Assembly (NCBI GenBank): GCA_943736015.1
Contig: OX031072.1
Span: forward strand, 3,499,501-3,563,500
Length of the DNA stretch: 64,000 nucleotides
Source of the DNA: Tridacna crocea
Lineage: Eukaryota > Mollusca > Bivalvia > Cardiida > Cardiidae
Reading direction: 5' to 3'
The notes below the pieces were generated by a model. That model worked only from the letters and a program-made list of their open reading frames with translations. It was not told the DNA's origin and made no database searches. Each line of letters begins with the position of its first letter. The first letter of the stretch is position 1. The translations under genes were made by a program, and so were the position numbers. Positions 52,135 through 62,025 of the stretch are shown here, piece by piece.

Positions 52135-52882
52135 TTAACTCTTTACCACATAATCCTACGGAATCCTGTTTCCGCCATCCACTTTTCGACCTATGAGGAA
52201 CTCGAAAAGTAGAAATTAGGCACACTAACTTCCACTTTTCTAGCAAAAAAGTTACCTCGAAAAGTCGAAAAGTTGAAGTTTTTGACCTGACAATTGTCAA
52301 TAAAACTTCCACTTTTCGACCTAAAAAAGACAAAGTCGAAAAGTCGAAAAGTGGAAGTTAGCCGATTAAAACTTCTACTTTTCGACTTTGTCTTTTCTAG
52401 GTCGAAAAGTGGAAGTTTTATTGACAATTGTCATCTGAAAAACGTCCACTTTTCTACTTTTCGACCTAGCATTTTAAGGCGAAAAGTGGAAGTTAGTGCT
52501 TCCTAATTTCTACTTTTCTAGACAAACGTGAGGTCGAAAAGTGGAAAGTTTTATGACAATTGTCAGGTCAAAAACTTCAACTTTTCGAGGTAACTTTTTT
52601 GCTAGAAAAGTGGAAGTTAGTGTGCCTAATTTCTACTTTTCGAGTTCCTCGTAGGTCGAAAAGTGGATGGCGGAAACAGGATTCCGTATAATCCCAACTT
52701 TTAACGACCCTGAGAAAATAGCCTTTGGAAATCATTTTGGGAAAAGGTGAAAATGCTGGTTTCCAGCATTTTCACCTTTTCCCAAAATGTTTTCCACCCT
52801 TCCCAAAACAAATTTCAATTTTCAGTGACATTTTTTTTTTGTCATCTGCAAATACTTTCAATTTGGACCTGTCTAACATACA
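52135..52882 (+). mobile_element. Family A MITE split by V
   Basis: TTAACTCTTTACCACATAATCC at 52135-52156, then V, then the rest from 52689. The hairpin has AAGGTGAAAATG mirrored by CATTTTCACCTT and CCCAAAA mirrored by TTTTGGG. The right end runs into the next copy without TTAA. Confidence 0.85.
52157..52688. mobile_element. Giant palindromic element V
   Basis: 532 bp that folds almost completely: outer arms TACGGAATCCTGTTTCCGCC and GGCGGAAACAGGATTCCGTA. Inside are about fifteen copies of CCACTTTTCGAC or its complement in alternating orientation, with TTGACAATTGTCA blocks twice. Flanked by TAATCC on both sides (52151-52156, 52689-52694). The frames here translate the repeated motif and are not genes. 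Confidence 0.9.
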
Positions 52883-52894
52883 TGTATCTCTTTA

Positions 52895-53432
52895 CCATAT
52901 GACAGAATGTTTGACTATTACCTCATACCTTATTACCAGCATTTTCTCCCTTTCGCACAATTGTTTTCAAATAGCTTCTTTCTCACATCTTCGCAAGCCA
53001 AGACTGACGATTCACTACCGTTACTCTACCCTTGGTGGATCGAGCTTGATTTTAACATTCACCCGATCCGCTTTTTCATTGGATGCAGCCAGCTCAAACT
53101 GCAATGAATGAAATCGCTGGTAGCATTTCATCTTTGATAAAAATAGAACAACGTCGCTACTTTTCGAATAGAAGGTAAACATGGAAACCCACGTGGATGT
53201 CTGCTTATCGCTTCATGTGTATTCGTAAGCAGTTTGTAAAACGATATTACATTGGCTTTTAGAAATATGATGTAAAGGGGGGTAATAACCACCTTCAAAC
53301 AGAGGGCACATTGCAGGAATCTCGAAAACGGGCACAATCCGCCAAGGTAAGATCCACGCAGTGATTGTAACCTTGGCTCACGAAGATGCTTTCTCAGGGC
53401 CATAAAAACGTGACTGTGTGGTAAACGGATAA
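52895..53432 (-). mobile_element. Family A MITE split by T2
   Basis: TCTCTTTACCATATGACAG and the right hairpin arm (CAGCATTTTCTCCCTTTC), then T2 in the GCTTCTTTCTCA arm; GGTAAACGGATAA at the right. Confidence 0.75.
52986..53388. mobile_element. Family T TIR element (T2)
   Basis: CATCTTCGCAAGCCAAG and CCTTGGCTCACGAAGATG, 403 bp, in the opposite orientation to T1. Flanked by CTTTCTCA (52978-52985, 53389-53396), which family A shows once in uninterrupted copies, so the 8 bp duplication is confirmed internally. Confidence 0.9.
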
Positions 53433-53608
53433 TACACCTAATAGGTTATATTCTTACCTTTTAAAGCTTTTCATCTATTCTTCTACTCAGATCAGAGTCA
53501 CCATTTCAAGTCTTATCCTCAAGGTCTGAAGCAGTGATGCAGTTCATGGTGAAACTTCAATGAACATAAACTGCAATTTTAGAGCATAAACTGTTCAACT
53601 GAATTGCA

Positions 53609-53818
53609 ATAACTCATTACCAAATGACAAAATTTTAGGTTTGCCCGAATCGAAAGCATTTGCAGACGACAAAATAAAATTGACTGAAAATTTGAAATCC
53701 GTTCTGTGACGGATAGAAAACATTGTGAGAAAAAGAGAAAATGCAGGTTACCACAATGTTTGCTAAAGGCTTCTTTCTCAGGGTCGTTAAAAGTAGGGAT
53801 TGTGAGGTAACGGGATAA
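53609..53818 (-). mobile_element. Family A MITE, right hairpin arm deleted
   Basis: ATAACTCATTACC to GGTAACGGGATAA. GAAAATGCAGGTTACC is followed directly by ACAATGTTTGC, so most of the second arm is gone. Confidence 0.88.
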
Positions 53819-54026
53819 GCATAAACTGAAATGATTCTGAGGAGTGATGATAATCATTGTGACAGGATTCATTCCTCTCTAAACACTGACCATTGTTTCA
53901 ATAATGGTTATGTGGGAAACCAGCCAGTGGCTTGGAAAGAATATTCAGTGTAACACAGGTAAAATAAAATCCAGGAAAGCATGGAGAGGTACACTGGCTG
54001 CCACAATATAACTGAAATAATGTGGA
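53819..54026. other. Weak dispersed similarity
   Basis: CATGGAGAGGTACACTGGCT at 53979-53998 recurs at 59638 (ATGGAGAGGTGCACTGGCTA) with some flank; nature unknown. Confidence 0.35.
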
Positions 54027-54037
54027 AAACAGCCTTA

Positions 54038-54274
54038 GTTTAGTTTAATTTTAGTTTAAACATATTTATTTTACATCGATTGAGAAACAAGTTCTGATAA
54101 CTTATACTAATCTCTCTCGATTCTGCTTCCTGGGAACTACACGGTCTACACCAGTACTCGCGCAGAATGTGTGGGCCGATGAAAAATCCCAAAGTTGACA
54201 CCCGCTCCCGGGAATCAAACTCAGGACGTTTTGGTCACAAGGCCGACGATCTACCTCACGACCACGGACAACAC
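54038..54274 (-). mobile_element. SINE X, tRNA-derived, with target duplication
   Basis: Minus strand: GTCCGTGGTCGTGAGGTAG head with A-box-like GGTCGTGAGG, B-box-like GAGTTTGATTCCCGG about 45 bases on, and 3' end AATATGTTTAAACTAAAATT. An 11 bp duplication AAACAGCCTTA lies at 54027-54037 and 54275-54285. Confidence 0.85.
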
Positions 54275-54348
54275 AAACAGCCTTAACAACAATCAATCAA
54301 TCAATCAGTCATAAAGCTTGGTTGAGATCTATCCGAATTTACTAAATT

Positions 54349-54572
54349 TTAACCCTTTACCAATTAATCCCTGGTTTTAAGACTCAGATGAAAAAGCTTT
54401 CTGAAAACATTGTTGGGAGAGGAGAAAATGCTGATAACCAGTATTTTCACCTTTCCCACAATGTTTTCTACTCTTCTAAACTCAAGTTTCAATTTGTCAG
54501 TCATCTTTTTGTTGTCTGCAAATGCTTTTATTTTGCACAAGTCTAAAATTTTGTTGTTTGGTAAAGAGTTAA
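54349..54572 (+). mobile_element. Family A MITE
   Basis: TTAACCCTTTACC to GGTAAAGAGTTAA; hairpin slightly mismatched (GATAACCAGTATTTTCACC). Confidence 0.9.
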
Positions 54573-54607
54573 GAGAAACATAATGTCCGATTTGCTAAAA
54601 AGAAAAA

Positions 54608-54690
54608 GGAATGGTTTAGCCAATCACAAATTGCCTTACTTTCCAATTAGAAATGACTTATAATTTAGATAGGTTGGTCAATAGCAGAAA
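54608..54690. mobile_element. Family C MITE, right half (C9)
   Basis: AATGGTTTAGCCAATCACAA to AGGTTGGTCAATAG. It starts at the palindrome centre; the left half is absent. Confidence 0.65.
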
Positions 54691-54907
54691 AGATCTTTGC
54701 TGTCCTTTATAGCATGCCTATCATGCTATGGCCTTGCATGTCTGTGACATGCTCAGAATTAAATATGTATCTGGGGTCAGAATCATTTAGCACAGAAGAC
54801 CAAGAGTGCTTTTTCACTCTTAGGTTGCTAAGCACATGCTAATTTCCAGGATTTCCAACTGTACAGTAAAGTTTGTTTGTATGACTACCTAGACCAACCT
54901 TGACACT

Positions 54908-55094
54908 TTAACTCATTACCAAACAACAATATAAAAGTGACTGAAAATTTGAAATATGTTTTGTGAAGGGTAGAAAACATTGTGGGAAAAGGAGAAAATG
55001 CTGGTTACCAGCATTTTCTACTTTTCCCACAATGTTTTCTAAAGGCTTCTTTCTCAGGGGCGTCTAAAGTAGGGATTGTGTGGTAATGGGTTAA
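54908..55094 (-). mobile_element. Family A MITE with left-arm deletion
   Basis: TTAACTCATTACC to GGTAATGGGTTAA; about 40 bp of the long arm are missing. Hairpin nearly perfect. Confidence 0.92.
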
Positions 55095-56033
55095 ATAGGC
55101 TGTTTCCATTCTGTAACCGTATGTTCTATCTAGTATCTCATGTTCTATCACATTAGGCCTAACAAAAAATATCTGTGTTTAGGGTTTCAGTCCAAGATAC
55201 TGTAGGTAGGGATTTTTTTTCCAAAAACTTTTTAATGGACCATGTACCGAATTCGCCCAAGACAGATTTTTTTTCCACTTTTAGCATGAAAATTTTAGGC
55301 AAGACAAGGTTGGGCGGTCGAAACCATTTTCTAGTGTAGGAAAAGCCTAGACACAGATATTTTTTCTTACATCATAGAATTGTGTTGATAAAGATTTGGG
55401 AAAGTGATGCCAACACTTTAGAAAAAGAACTCTCCTACTTGTAAACCTTTCTCGTCTGCAACTTCGCCACAATGTAACACAAAAACTATCTCACAGCGGT
55501 GTGTTAACCTTTCATGATTAAATGACGAATATTGTAACCCTGGCCTGAGAAATGTTCTCTAAGCACAGATGTCATGTCAAAATATTTCTAAAATCCATTC
55601 CTGACGAATATGCTTACCTGAAAAACTCATAACTCCTTTAAGTCCTAATGAAAAAAAAAAAAATGCTTACAGTACTTTGATTATATCAATTTCGTCCAGA
55701 TTTCGCCCAATTCATTACTGTTTCGAGCTTGGGGTGATTATGACATTTTATCACATTATGACTAACCTGATTTGTATTCATAAGTAGGGCGAATCAATTG
55801 TTTTCGTCGCTCTGTTATAAGCATAGAGAATGAATGACAGACAAACGAGAAATTGTTCTCTGTGTATCTTAAAATTCGAGAAAATCTCGTTTGGTAATTT
55901 GGTCAAGTTCTCCTTTGTAGAGAGTACCACAGCTTCCCTGCTTGTATTTGCGCGAGGTGAAATGCGGGTCCCAGTACTTGAAAAAGTTTATCATGCGGGT
56001 TCACAAGAAAAATGCGAGTTACGTTCATTCTGC
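55095..56033. other. No gene recognised
   Basis: About 0.9 kb of unique-looking DNA without repeats of the families here. Confidence 0.45.
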
Positions 56034-56247
56034 ATAACCCTTCACCAAACGACAAAATATTAGGCTGGTCCAAATAGGAAGCGTTTGCAGACGACAAAAT
56101 AAATGTAACTGAAAAATAGGAATTTGATTTGGGAAGGTTAGAAAACATTGTGGAAAAAGGAGAAAATGCTGTTCACCAGCATTTTCTCCTTTTCCGACAA
56201 TGTTTTCAAAACGCTTCAAAAGTCTTCATTGTGTGGTATAGGGTTAA
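56034..56247 (-). mobile_element. Family A MITE
   Basis: ATAACCCTTCACC to GGTATAGGGTTAA; the GGGTCG part of the short arm is deleted. Confidence 0.88.
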
Positions 56248-56371
56248 TATATGCTATTACAATACTTCAATTGCTCAATGAGTTTAAATAGGAAATGTGA
56301 ACTGTGCTCAAACCATGTAATACTCTAAGAGATAAATCATGCCTGGTGGCATTTGCGTCTGTGCATCCTTA

Positions 56372-56935
56372 ACCCTTTTTTTGTCATTTTCATATCTCCG
56401 GAACCTCTGATCATATTTGTAGAATATTTCATACTATTGGTCACCTTGATGAGACTATGTGGAGAATGGAGCTATCAAATACCAAACCTCACGGTCATGG
56501 TCACTTAAGGGGTCAGAGGTCACAAGCTTTAAATATGTGTCTGCTGCACATTTCTCAAACTCCTGTTCCCAGATTTCATACATACCTGCACCTCAATGAG
56601 ACAGCATTCAATGTGGAAGTCTCAAATGCCAAACAAAAATATCAAGGAAGAGGGGGAGGAGCAGTCAAAGGTTACATGCTCCTAAATTGTGTTTGCCCTA
56701 TATATCTTGAACTACCAGCTTTGTTTTAGAATATTTTACAATGGTGCACCTTGATGAGACAATTTTCAAAGCCAAAGTTTTCAGGTTTAAAGGTTAAAGT
56801 CACAGCAGGGGTTCAAAGGTCAAACGTCCAAATGTTTTTCTCCACCTTTGTGCATCTAGAAAAGACCATAAGCAGCGACAGGATTCTCACTGCAAGTTCA
56901 AATGTCAAGGTAGTGTATACCACAGTAGTTCAACT
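56372..56935 (+). repeat. Degenerate tandem repeat of about 150 bp
   Basis: CACCTTGATGAGAC or CACCTCAATGAGAC at 56444, 56590 and 56748. Each unit also has a GTCA-rich block (GGTCATGGTCACTTAAGG, GGGGTCAGAGGTCAC, GGGTTCAAAGGTCAAAC) and a TTTCTC...ATTTC block. AGGTCA half-sites recur. Confidence 0.7.
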
Positions 56936-57140
56936 CTTTTCTAAACTGTAAAATTTCAGACTGGTCCAAATTCAAAGCACTTACAGATGACAAAATAAAC
57001 ATTGCTCAAAAAATGAAATTTGTTTTGGGAAGGGTAGAAAACATTGTGGGAAATGGAGAAAATGCTGGTAGCCAGCATTTTCTCCTTTTCCCACAATGTT
57101 TTCAAAAGGCTTTTTCGTCAAGGGTGTAGTAAAGAATTAA
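56929..57140 (-). mobile_element. Family A MITE
   Basis: TTCAACTCTTTTC to GTAGTAAAGAATTAA; short arm deleted around AAGGGTG. Confidence 0.85.
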
Positions 57141-57544
57141 AAGGGAAAAGGAGTTACTGAATAAAAATTCTTTACAACATGAAGGAAAATTTTCTCAAGA
57201 TATGGCTCTGTATAATTTTCAGATGCCATTGATTTCAAATTTTCAGAGAACTCACCTATACACTCCCTAAAACAAGCTACCTAACAGATTACTCTCCCCT
57301 TCTGACATTCTGTGCTTGTCAGAGTCAAGGAAAGCAAGAGCTGCGCAAAGTGGCGCATATACCCGGCAGAAAGGGCTTGTAAGAAAAATGTTTTGAAATC
57401 AAGAAAGCCTGCAGATATCCATATTTTAAAAGTCACATGCACAACACATCATAGATATTAATTATGGGAAGTTTGAACTTATTCCAATAAAATAAGGAGT
57501 TGCGCACACAAGAAATTGCCAACGGATGGACTGACAGACAACTG
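57141..57544. other. No feature recognised
   Basis: Unique-looking DNA. Confidence 0.4.
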
Positions 57545-57650
57545 GGGCCATAACAAGCATTTTGTCCATCTTCCTCAGTTTTTTCTTTCCTATAAGATAG
57601 AATCGCCTTCAACCTCAGAGTCATAAAAACCAGGGCTTATCTGATGGCAT
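57545..57650 (-). mobile_element. Family A MITE, eroded right part
   Basis: AACAAGCATTTTGTCCATCT then CAGAGTCATAAAAACCAGGG, the A2 short arm. Confidence 0.45.
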
Positions 57651-57824
57651 GACAGGTAGAGTTCTTGGGGGAAAATATTGAATAATAGAAACCTTACCTT
57701 GAATTTAATATTCAACTCATGTGACCATGAGTAACTATTAGCATAAAAAAGAATCACTCTTCCTGAAAACAGAATATTTTCTATCAAAAAACTTAATTAC
57801 CTAGCACCAATCATGTATCACTGT

Positions 57825-58158
57825 TGTTTGATAAACTTGTCATCCCTGGAATGGAGCCAATTTTGACCCCAGGCCTGTAATACGAAGCAACTTGTTAAAA
57901 GTCCATTAGATAAAGCTACATGTCAAATTTAGTAGCCATGGGTCCTATGGTTTCAGAGAAGAAGATTCTTAAACATGTTCAATATTTTTCAGTCTTTGAC
58001 GGAATCAAATTCTTTCTAGAAATTCTAAAGAGGACCATGGTAGAATAGTGTCTGTGAAGTTCCATCAAATTTGGATGCATAGCTTCTGAGAAGACAATGG
58101 GATGCACGATGGGCCATGACAATGGCCCGCTGCCCTTCAGCCAGTGGAGCTAAAAATT
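57825..58158 (+). repeat. Family G repeat, terminal part (G6)
   Basis: One tandem unit (CTTGTCATCCCTGG, CAATTTTGACCCC, AAAGCTACATGTCAAATTTA), then a distinct 3' region ending in GGCCCGCTGCCCTTCAGCCA and GTGGAGCTAAAAA, with a CTG..CAG hairpin about ten bases before CTAA. Hairpin plus CTRR is the classic Helitron 3' end. Confidence 0.65.
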
Positions 58159-58344
58159 AATATTTCCATGATCGATGGCCTCAGCCAGTGTATTTTAACA
58201 TGCTATTTCCAGTAATACATCTGAGTGCTACCAAAAAACTCATTTACCTGAGAAAAATTGAGTTTAATTGGGTTATTTCTTTCATTTTTGCACAAAATGT
58301 GATACATGTCTTCAATTCAATATTGAACTCATAGTGGTATTGTC
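58159..58344. other. Spacer
   Basis: No features seen. Confidence 0.35.
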
Positions 58345-58515
58345 TTCAACAAATATTACAAAAAGAAGAAAATGGTGTTGAAAAGCATATTCTTCTTTTC
58401 CCACAGTGTTTTCTAACCTTTCAAAATCACAAATCCTATTGTATAAGTCATATTTGATGTGTTGTTTGCAAATGCTTTCAATGTAGATAATTCTAACTTT
58501 TTTTGTAAGGTAGAC
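58345..58515 (+). mobile_element. Family A MITE, eroded
   Basis: AAAAGAAGAAAATGGTGTTG, a mismatched second arm and the long arm (GTTGTTTGCAAATGCTTTCA). Confidence 0.6.
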
Positions 58516-58743
58516 TTAACCCTTTCCCAAACAATCCCTGCTTTTTACGGGTCAGAAATAGAAGCCTTTTGAAAACATTGTGGGAAAAGGAGAAAATGCT
58601 GGTAACCAGCATTTTCTCCTTTTCCCACAATGTTTTCTACCCTACCATATAGAAAATCATCTTTTTAGCAACTGTTAATTTGTCATTTGCAAAATGAGTT
58701 CAATTTGGTCTGTTCCAAAATTTGCTGTTTGGGAAAGGGTTAA
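58516..58743 (+). mobile_element. Family A MITE, subfamily A2
   Basis: TTAACCCTTTCCCAAAC to GGGAAAGGGTTAA, perfect hairpin. Confidence 0.95.
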
Positions 58744-58806
58744 TCAATATTCAATTTGTCGTCTGCAAATGCTTCCAAAATGGAGAGGTCTTAAGCTTTA
58801 CCCTCT
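58744..58806 (+). mobile_element. Family A long-arm fragment
   Basis: TTGTCGTCTGCAAATGCTTC then GGTCTTAAGCTTTACC; no hairpin. Confidence 0.5.
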
Positions 58807-59104
58807 AGTAGAAATTGAAATGTGGGAAAATAACCAGTAGGGGTGTGTCTGTTTTAAGGGAAACAACTGTAATGGGATATATAAAAGAAAAAATTTGCAC
58901 AAACCTAGCTTCGAGAAAAATATTTAATTTGCGAATTAAATTTTGAGGATTAAATATGACAATACAAATAGATAAAATCAACGTAAGGCAAGGCAAAGTC
59001 TACAGAATCATATGTGTAATAAGAATCAAGTGCAGGAAAAAGAAACAATGAAATCTTTAGTTTTTCCTGTCGGAATATCTTGAAGGACCCACATTCTGTA
59101 TCCA
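58807..59104. other. No feature recognised
   Basis: A+T-rich spacer. Confidence 0.35.
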
Positions 59105-59333
59105 TCTACCCTTTCCCAAATAAGCCTTGGTTTTCACAATCCTGAAAAACGGAGCCTTTTGAAAACATCCAGGGATAAGGAAAAAATGTTGGTAACCAGC
59201 ATTTTCTCCTTTGCTCAAATTGTTTTCTACCCTCCCAGAACAAATTTCAATCTTTGAATCACATTCATTTTGTCATCTGCAAATGCTGTCAATTTGGACC
59301 AGCCTAAAATTTTGTTGTTTGGTAATGAATTAA
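59105..59333 (+). mobile_element. Family A MITE
   Basis: CTACCCTTTCCCAAA to GGTAATGAATTAA; left hairpin arm mismatched. Confidence 0.85.
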
Positions 59334-59401
59334 AAATTCAAAGTTCAAAGCAAAACCATGTGATTGGCCGAGATAGAACATTTCAACCAGTAAGAAATGA
59401 T

Positions 59402-59550
59402 TCAGCATTTTCTCCATTTCCCACAATGTTTTCAAAAGCCTTTTTTTTCCTACCATATCAAAACACTGAAGTTCATTTTTATCTCTTTATAATTTGTCTG
59501 CAGATGCTTTGAATTTGGACAGGTCTAAAATTTCGTTGGGGAAGGGTTAA
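59402..59550 (+). mobile_element. Family A MITE, right half only
   Basis: It begins exactly at the hairpin centre (CAGCATTTTCTCCATTTC) and runs to GGGAAGGGTTAA; the left half is absent. Confidence 0.75.
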
Positions 59551-59916
59551 TGTTGTTGTGTCACTGTTTATGTGAAAAGCAGCCTTGAAAGAACATTTCT
59601 GTGAAATACTGGTGAAAGAAGCTGCTGTATGTGAGTATGGAGAGGTGCACTGGCTACCAAGATATAAATAAAACTCCAAAACTCCAAATAATTAGCAAAA
59701 GAGACCAAAACAAAACATGAAATAATATAGACTTTTGCCATGCTCCCATGTAGATATGCAAAATATGGAAGAATAAAACACTGCATAAGTTACAATATCC
59801 ATCCGCATTTTTCCTTGATTATATTATATTAAGTTAATGTTCATATACATAAAAACTGGCTATATAAAACAGCACTTTGATATGCATTGTGAATTAACAA
59901 AAAACACGTAACTCTC
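59551..59916. other. No gene recognised
   Basis: Includes the weak repeat shared with 53.9 kb (59575-59670). Confidence 0.4.
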
Positions 59917-60141
59917 TTAACTCTTTACCACACAATCCCGACTTTTAACGACCCTGACAAAGGAGTCTTTTGAAAACATTGTGGGAAAAGGAGAAAATGC
60001 TGGTAACCTGCATTTTCTCCTTTTCCCACAATGTTTTCTACCCTTCTCAAACCAATTTTGAATTTTTCAGTCACACTCATTTTTTCATCTGCAAATGCTT
60101 TCAATTTGGACCAGTCTAAAAATTTCGTGGTAAGGAGTTAA
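59917..60141 (+). mobile_element. Family A MITE, array member 1
   Basis: TTAACTCTTTACCACAC to GTAAGGAGTTAA, good hairpin. The last TTAA is shared with member 2. Confidence 0.95.
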
Positions 60142-60364
60142 CTCTATACCACAAAATCATGACTTCTAACACCTCTGTATAAGAAGCCTTTAGAAAACAT
60201 TGTTGGTAAAGGAGAATACTGATAACTAGCATTTTCTCCTTTTCTCACAAAGTTTTCTTCCCTTCCCAAAACAAATTTAAATTTTTTAGTCACATCAATT
60301 TTGTCGTCTACATACGCTTTCAATTTGGACCTTTCTAAAATCTTATCGCTTGGCAAAGAGTTAA
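60138..60364 (+). mobile_element. Family A MITE, array member 2
   Basis: TTAACTCTATACC to GGCAAAGAGTTAA; hairpin with scattered differences (GGAGAATACTGATAACTAG). Confidence 0.92.
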
Positions 60365-60557
60365 ATCCTAACTATTAACAAACTTGATGAGAAAGAGCCC
60401 TTTTGAAAACATTGTTGGAAAATGAGAAAATGCTGATAACCAGCCTTTTCCCTTTTCTTACAATATTTTCTACCCATCAACGTAAGAAATCATTTGTTGT
60501 CTGCAGATGCTTTGAATTTGGTCCAGTCCAAAAATTTGTTGTTAGGTAAAGAGTTAA
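60361..60557 (+). mobile_element. Family A MITE, array member 3
   Basis: TTAAATCCTAACTATTAAC to GGTAAAGAGTTAA; mixed A1/A2 words (GGTCCAGTCCAAA), short. Confidence 0.9.
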
Positions 60558-60779
60558 CCCTTTACCACACAGTAAAATTTTAGACCTATCCAAATTAAAA
60601 GCATTTACAAACAACAATTTCAAAGTGGCTCAAATGATGCAATTTTGCTTTGATCGGGTAGAAAAATTTGTGGGAAAAGGAGAAAATGCTGGTTACCAGC
60701 ATTTTCTCCTTTTCCTACAATGTTTTCCAAAGGGTTCTTCCTCAGGGGCTTAAGGTATCTTTGTGTGGTAAAGGATTCA
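60554..60779 (-). mobile_element. Family A MITE, array member 4
   Basis: TTAACCCTTTACCACAC to GGTAAAGGATTCA, in reverse orientation to members 1-3; hairpin good. Confidence 0.92.
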
Positions 60780-61037
60780 GTAACATGTTACCATTTGAAA
60801 GAATTTTTAACATGTCTGAATTGAAAAGCATTTTCTGACCAGTAATTCAGAAAGGTTAAAAGATTGGATTTACTTGTAAAAGGCCAGAAAGTATTGTGGG
60901 CCCAGGTGAAAATGCTCGTAACCAGAATGCTGGTAACCAGCCTTTTTCTGTTTTTGTCAAAAACATAAATTTTATCAAAAGCCTTCTTTTTCAAGCTTTT
61001 TCAAGGTTTTGAAACCTCTATTTGTTGGCAAGAATTG
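60776..61037 (-). mobile_element. Family A MITE, array member 5, eroded
   Basis: GTTACCATTTGAAAG, a hairpin with an internal AATGCTGGTAACCAG repeat, and TATTTGTTGGCAAGAATTGA at the right. Confidence 0.65.
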
Positions 61038-61261
61038 AGTGAATAAGGAAACAGTTATTATAAAAACACTTAACATCTATCAAGTGTCGAATTTTTCTCT
61101 TTTTTTTTTCCTATGTATTTTTACTTTGTAAACTTGAGGAAAACTTAAAGCACAAGCAAAATCTCTACAGAAAAAAAAAATTGTTCCAAAAAGTTTCTCT
61201 TTTTACCGCAATGTTCTTGAAAATTTTTCTGCTGGAATGAAAACTGTCATCTGCAGGTGGT
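61038..61261. other. Spacer
   Basis: Long T and A runs; no features seen. Confidence 0.35.
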
Positions 61262-61497
61262 ATCACACTGCTTATCACGAAACAAAACTTTACAAAGATC
61301 CAATTTGAAACCATTTACAGACAACAATATACATGTAAATGCCACTCAATTCATGGAATTTTTCTTTGAAAAGATAGAAAACATAGTGAGAAAAAGGGAA
61401 AATACTGGTAACAAGCATTTTCTGCTTTTCTCTCAATATTTTCAGAAGCCTTCCTTCTCGAGGTTGTTTAAAAATAGGATAGTAAAGTAAAGGGTCA
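61262..61497 (-). mobile_element. Family A MITE, diverged
   Basis: TCACGAAACAAAACTTTACA, eroded hairpin, and AGTAAAGTAAAGGG at the right. Confidence 0.7.
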
Positions 61498-61501
61498 GTT
61501 G

Positions 61502-61732
61502 CTAACACTTTACCACACAATCCGGAGTTTTAACAACCCCAATGAATAAGGCTTTTAAAAACATTGTGGGAAAAGGAGAAAATGCTGGTAATCAGCATTT
61601 TCTCCTTTTCCCACAATGGTTTCTCTACCCTGTCATAGACAAAGATTCATCATTTGATCCACATTTCATTTGGCATAACCAATGCTTTCACTTTGGCCAA
61701 TGCCCAAATTTTGTCATGTGGTAAAGAGTTAT
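61502..61732 (+). mobile_element. Family A MITE
   Basis: CTAACACTTTACCACAC to GGTAAAGAGTTAT, near-perfect hairpin, mixed A1/A2 arm (CTGTCATAGACAAAG). Confidence 0.9.
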
Positions 61733-61796
61733 ATGAAAAGTAAAAACAGAGGCAAGAAAATATTGTACAAACAATTAAGTATGAACACCCAAAGCA

Positions 61797-62025
61797 TTAA
61801 CCCTTTCCCAAACAATCCCTGGTTTTTACGGGTCTGGAATAGAAACCTTTTGAAAACATTGTGGGAAAAGGAGAAAATGCTGGTAACCAGCATTTTCTCC
61901 TTTTCCCACAATGTTTTCTACCCTATCATAGACAGAAATCATCTTTTCAGCAAGAGTTAAATTGTCGTCTGCAAATGCTTTCAGTTTGGTCTAGTCCAAA
62001 AGTTTGTCGTTTGGGAAAGGGTTAA
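61797..62025 (+). mobile_element. Family A MITE, best-preserved A2 copy
   Basis: Type description: 229 bp, TTAA duplicated, terminal repeats CCCTTTCCCAAAC / GTTTGGGAAAGGG. Then the short arm (TTTTTACGGGTCTGGAATAG) and a perfect 62-64 bp hairpin (61852-61917). The long arm follows (CTATCATAGACAGAAATC, TGTCGTCTGCAAATGC). No coding capacity. TTAA with CCC...GGG ends is the hallmark of piggyBac-type transposition; no transposase gene is in the window. Confidence 0.97.

Noticed and set aside
52191-52506. Similar reading frames on both strands at 52.2-52.5 kb
   Set aside because: They are the two arms of palindrome V translated in opposite directions.
54170-54274. tRNA-like sequence as a tRNA gene
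   Set aside because: It is the head of SINE X, with an 11 bp target duplication around the whole element.
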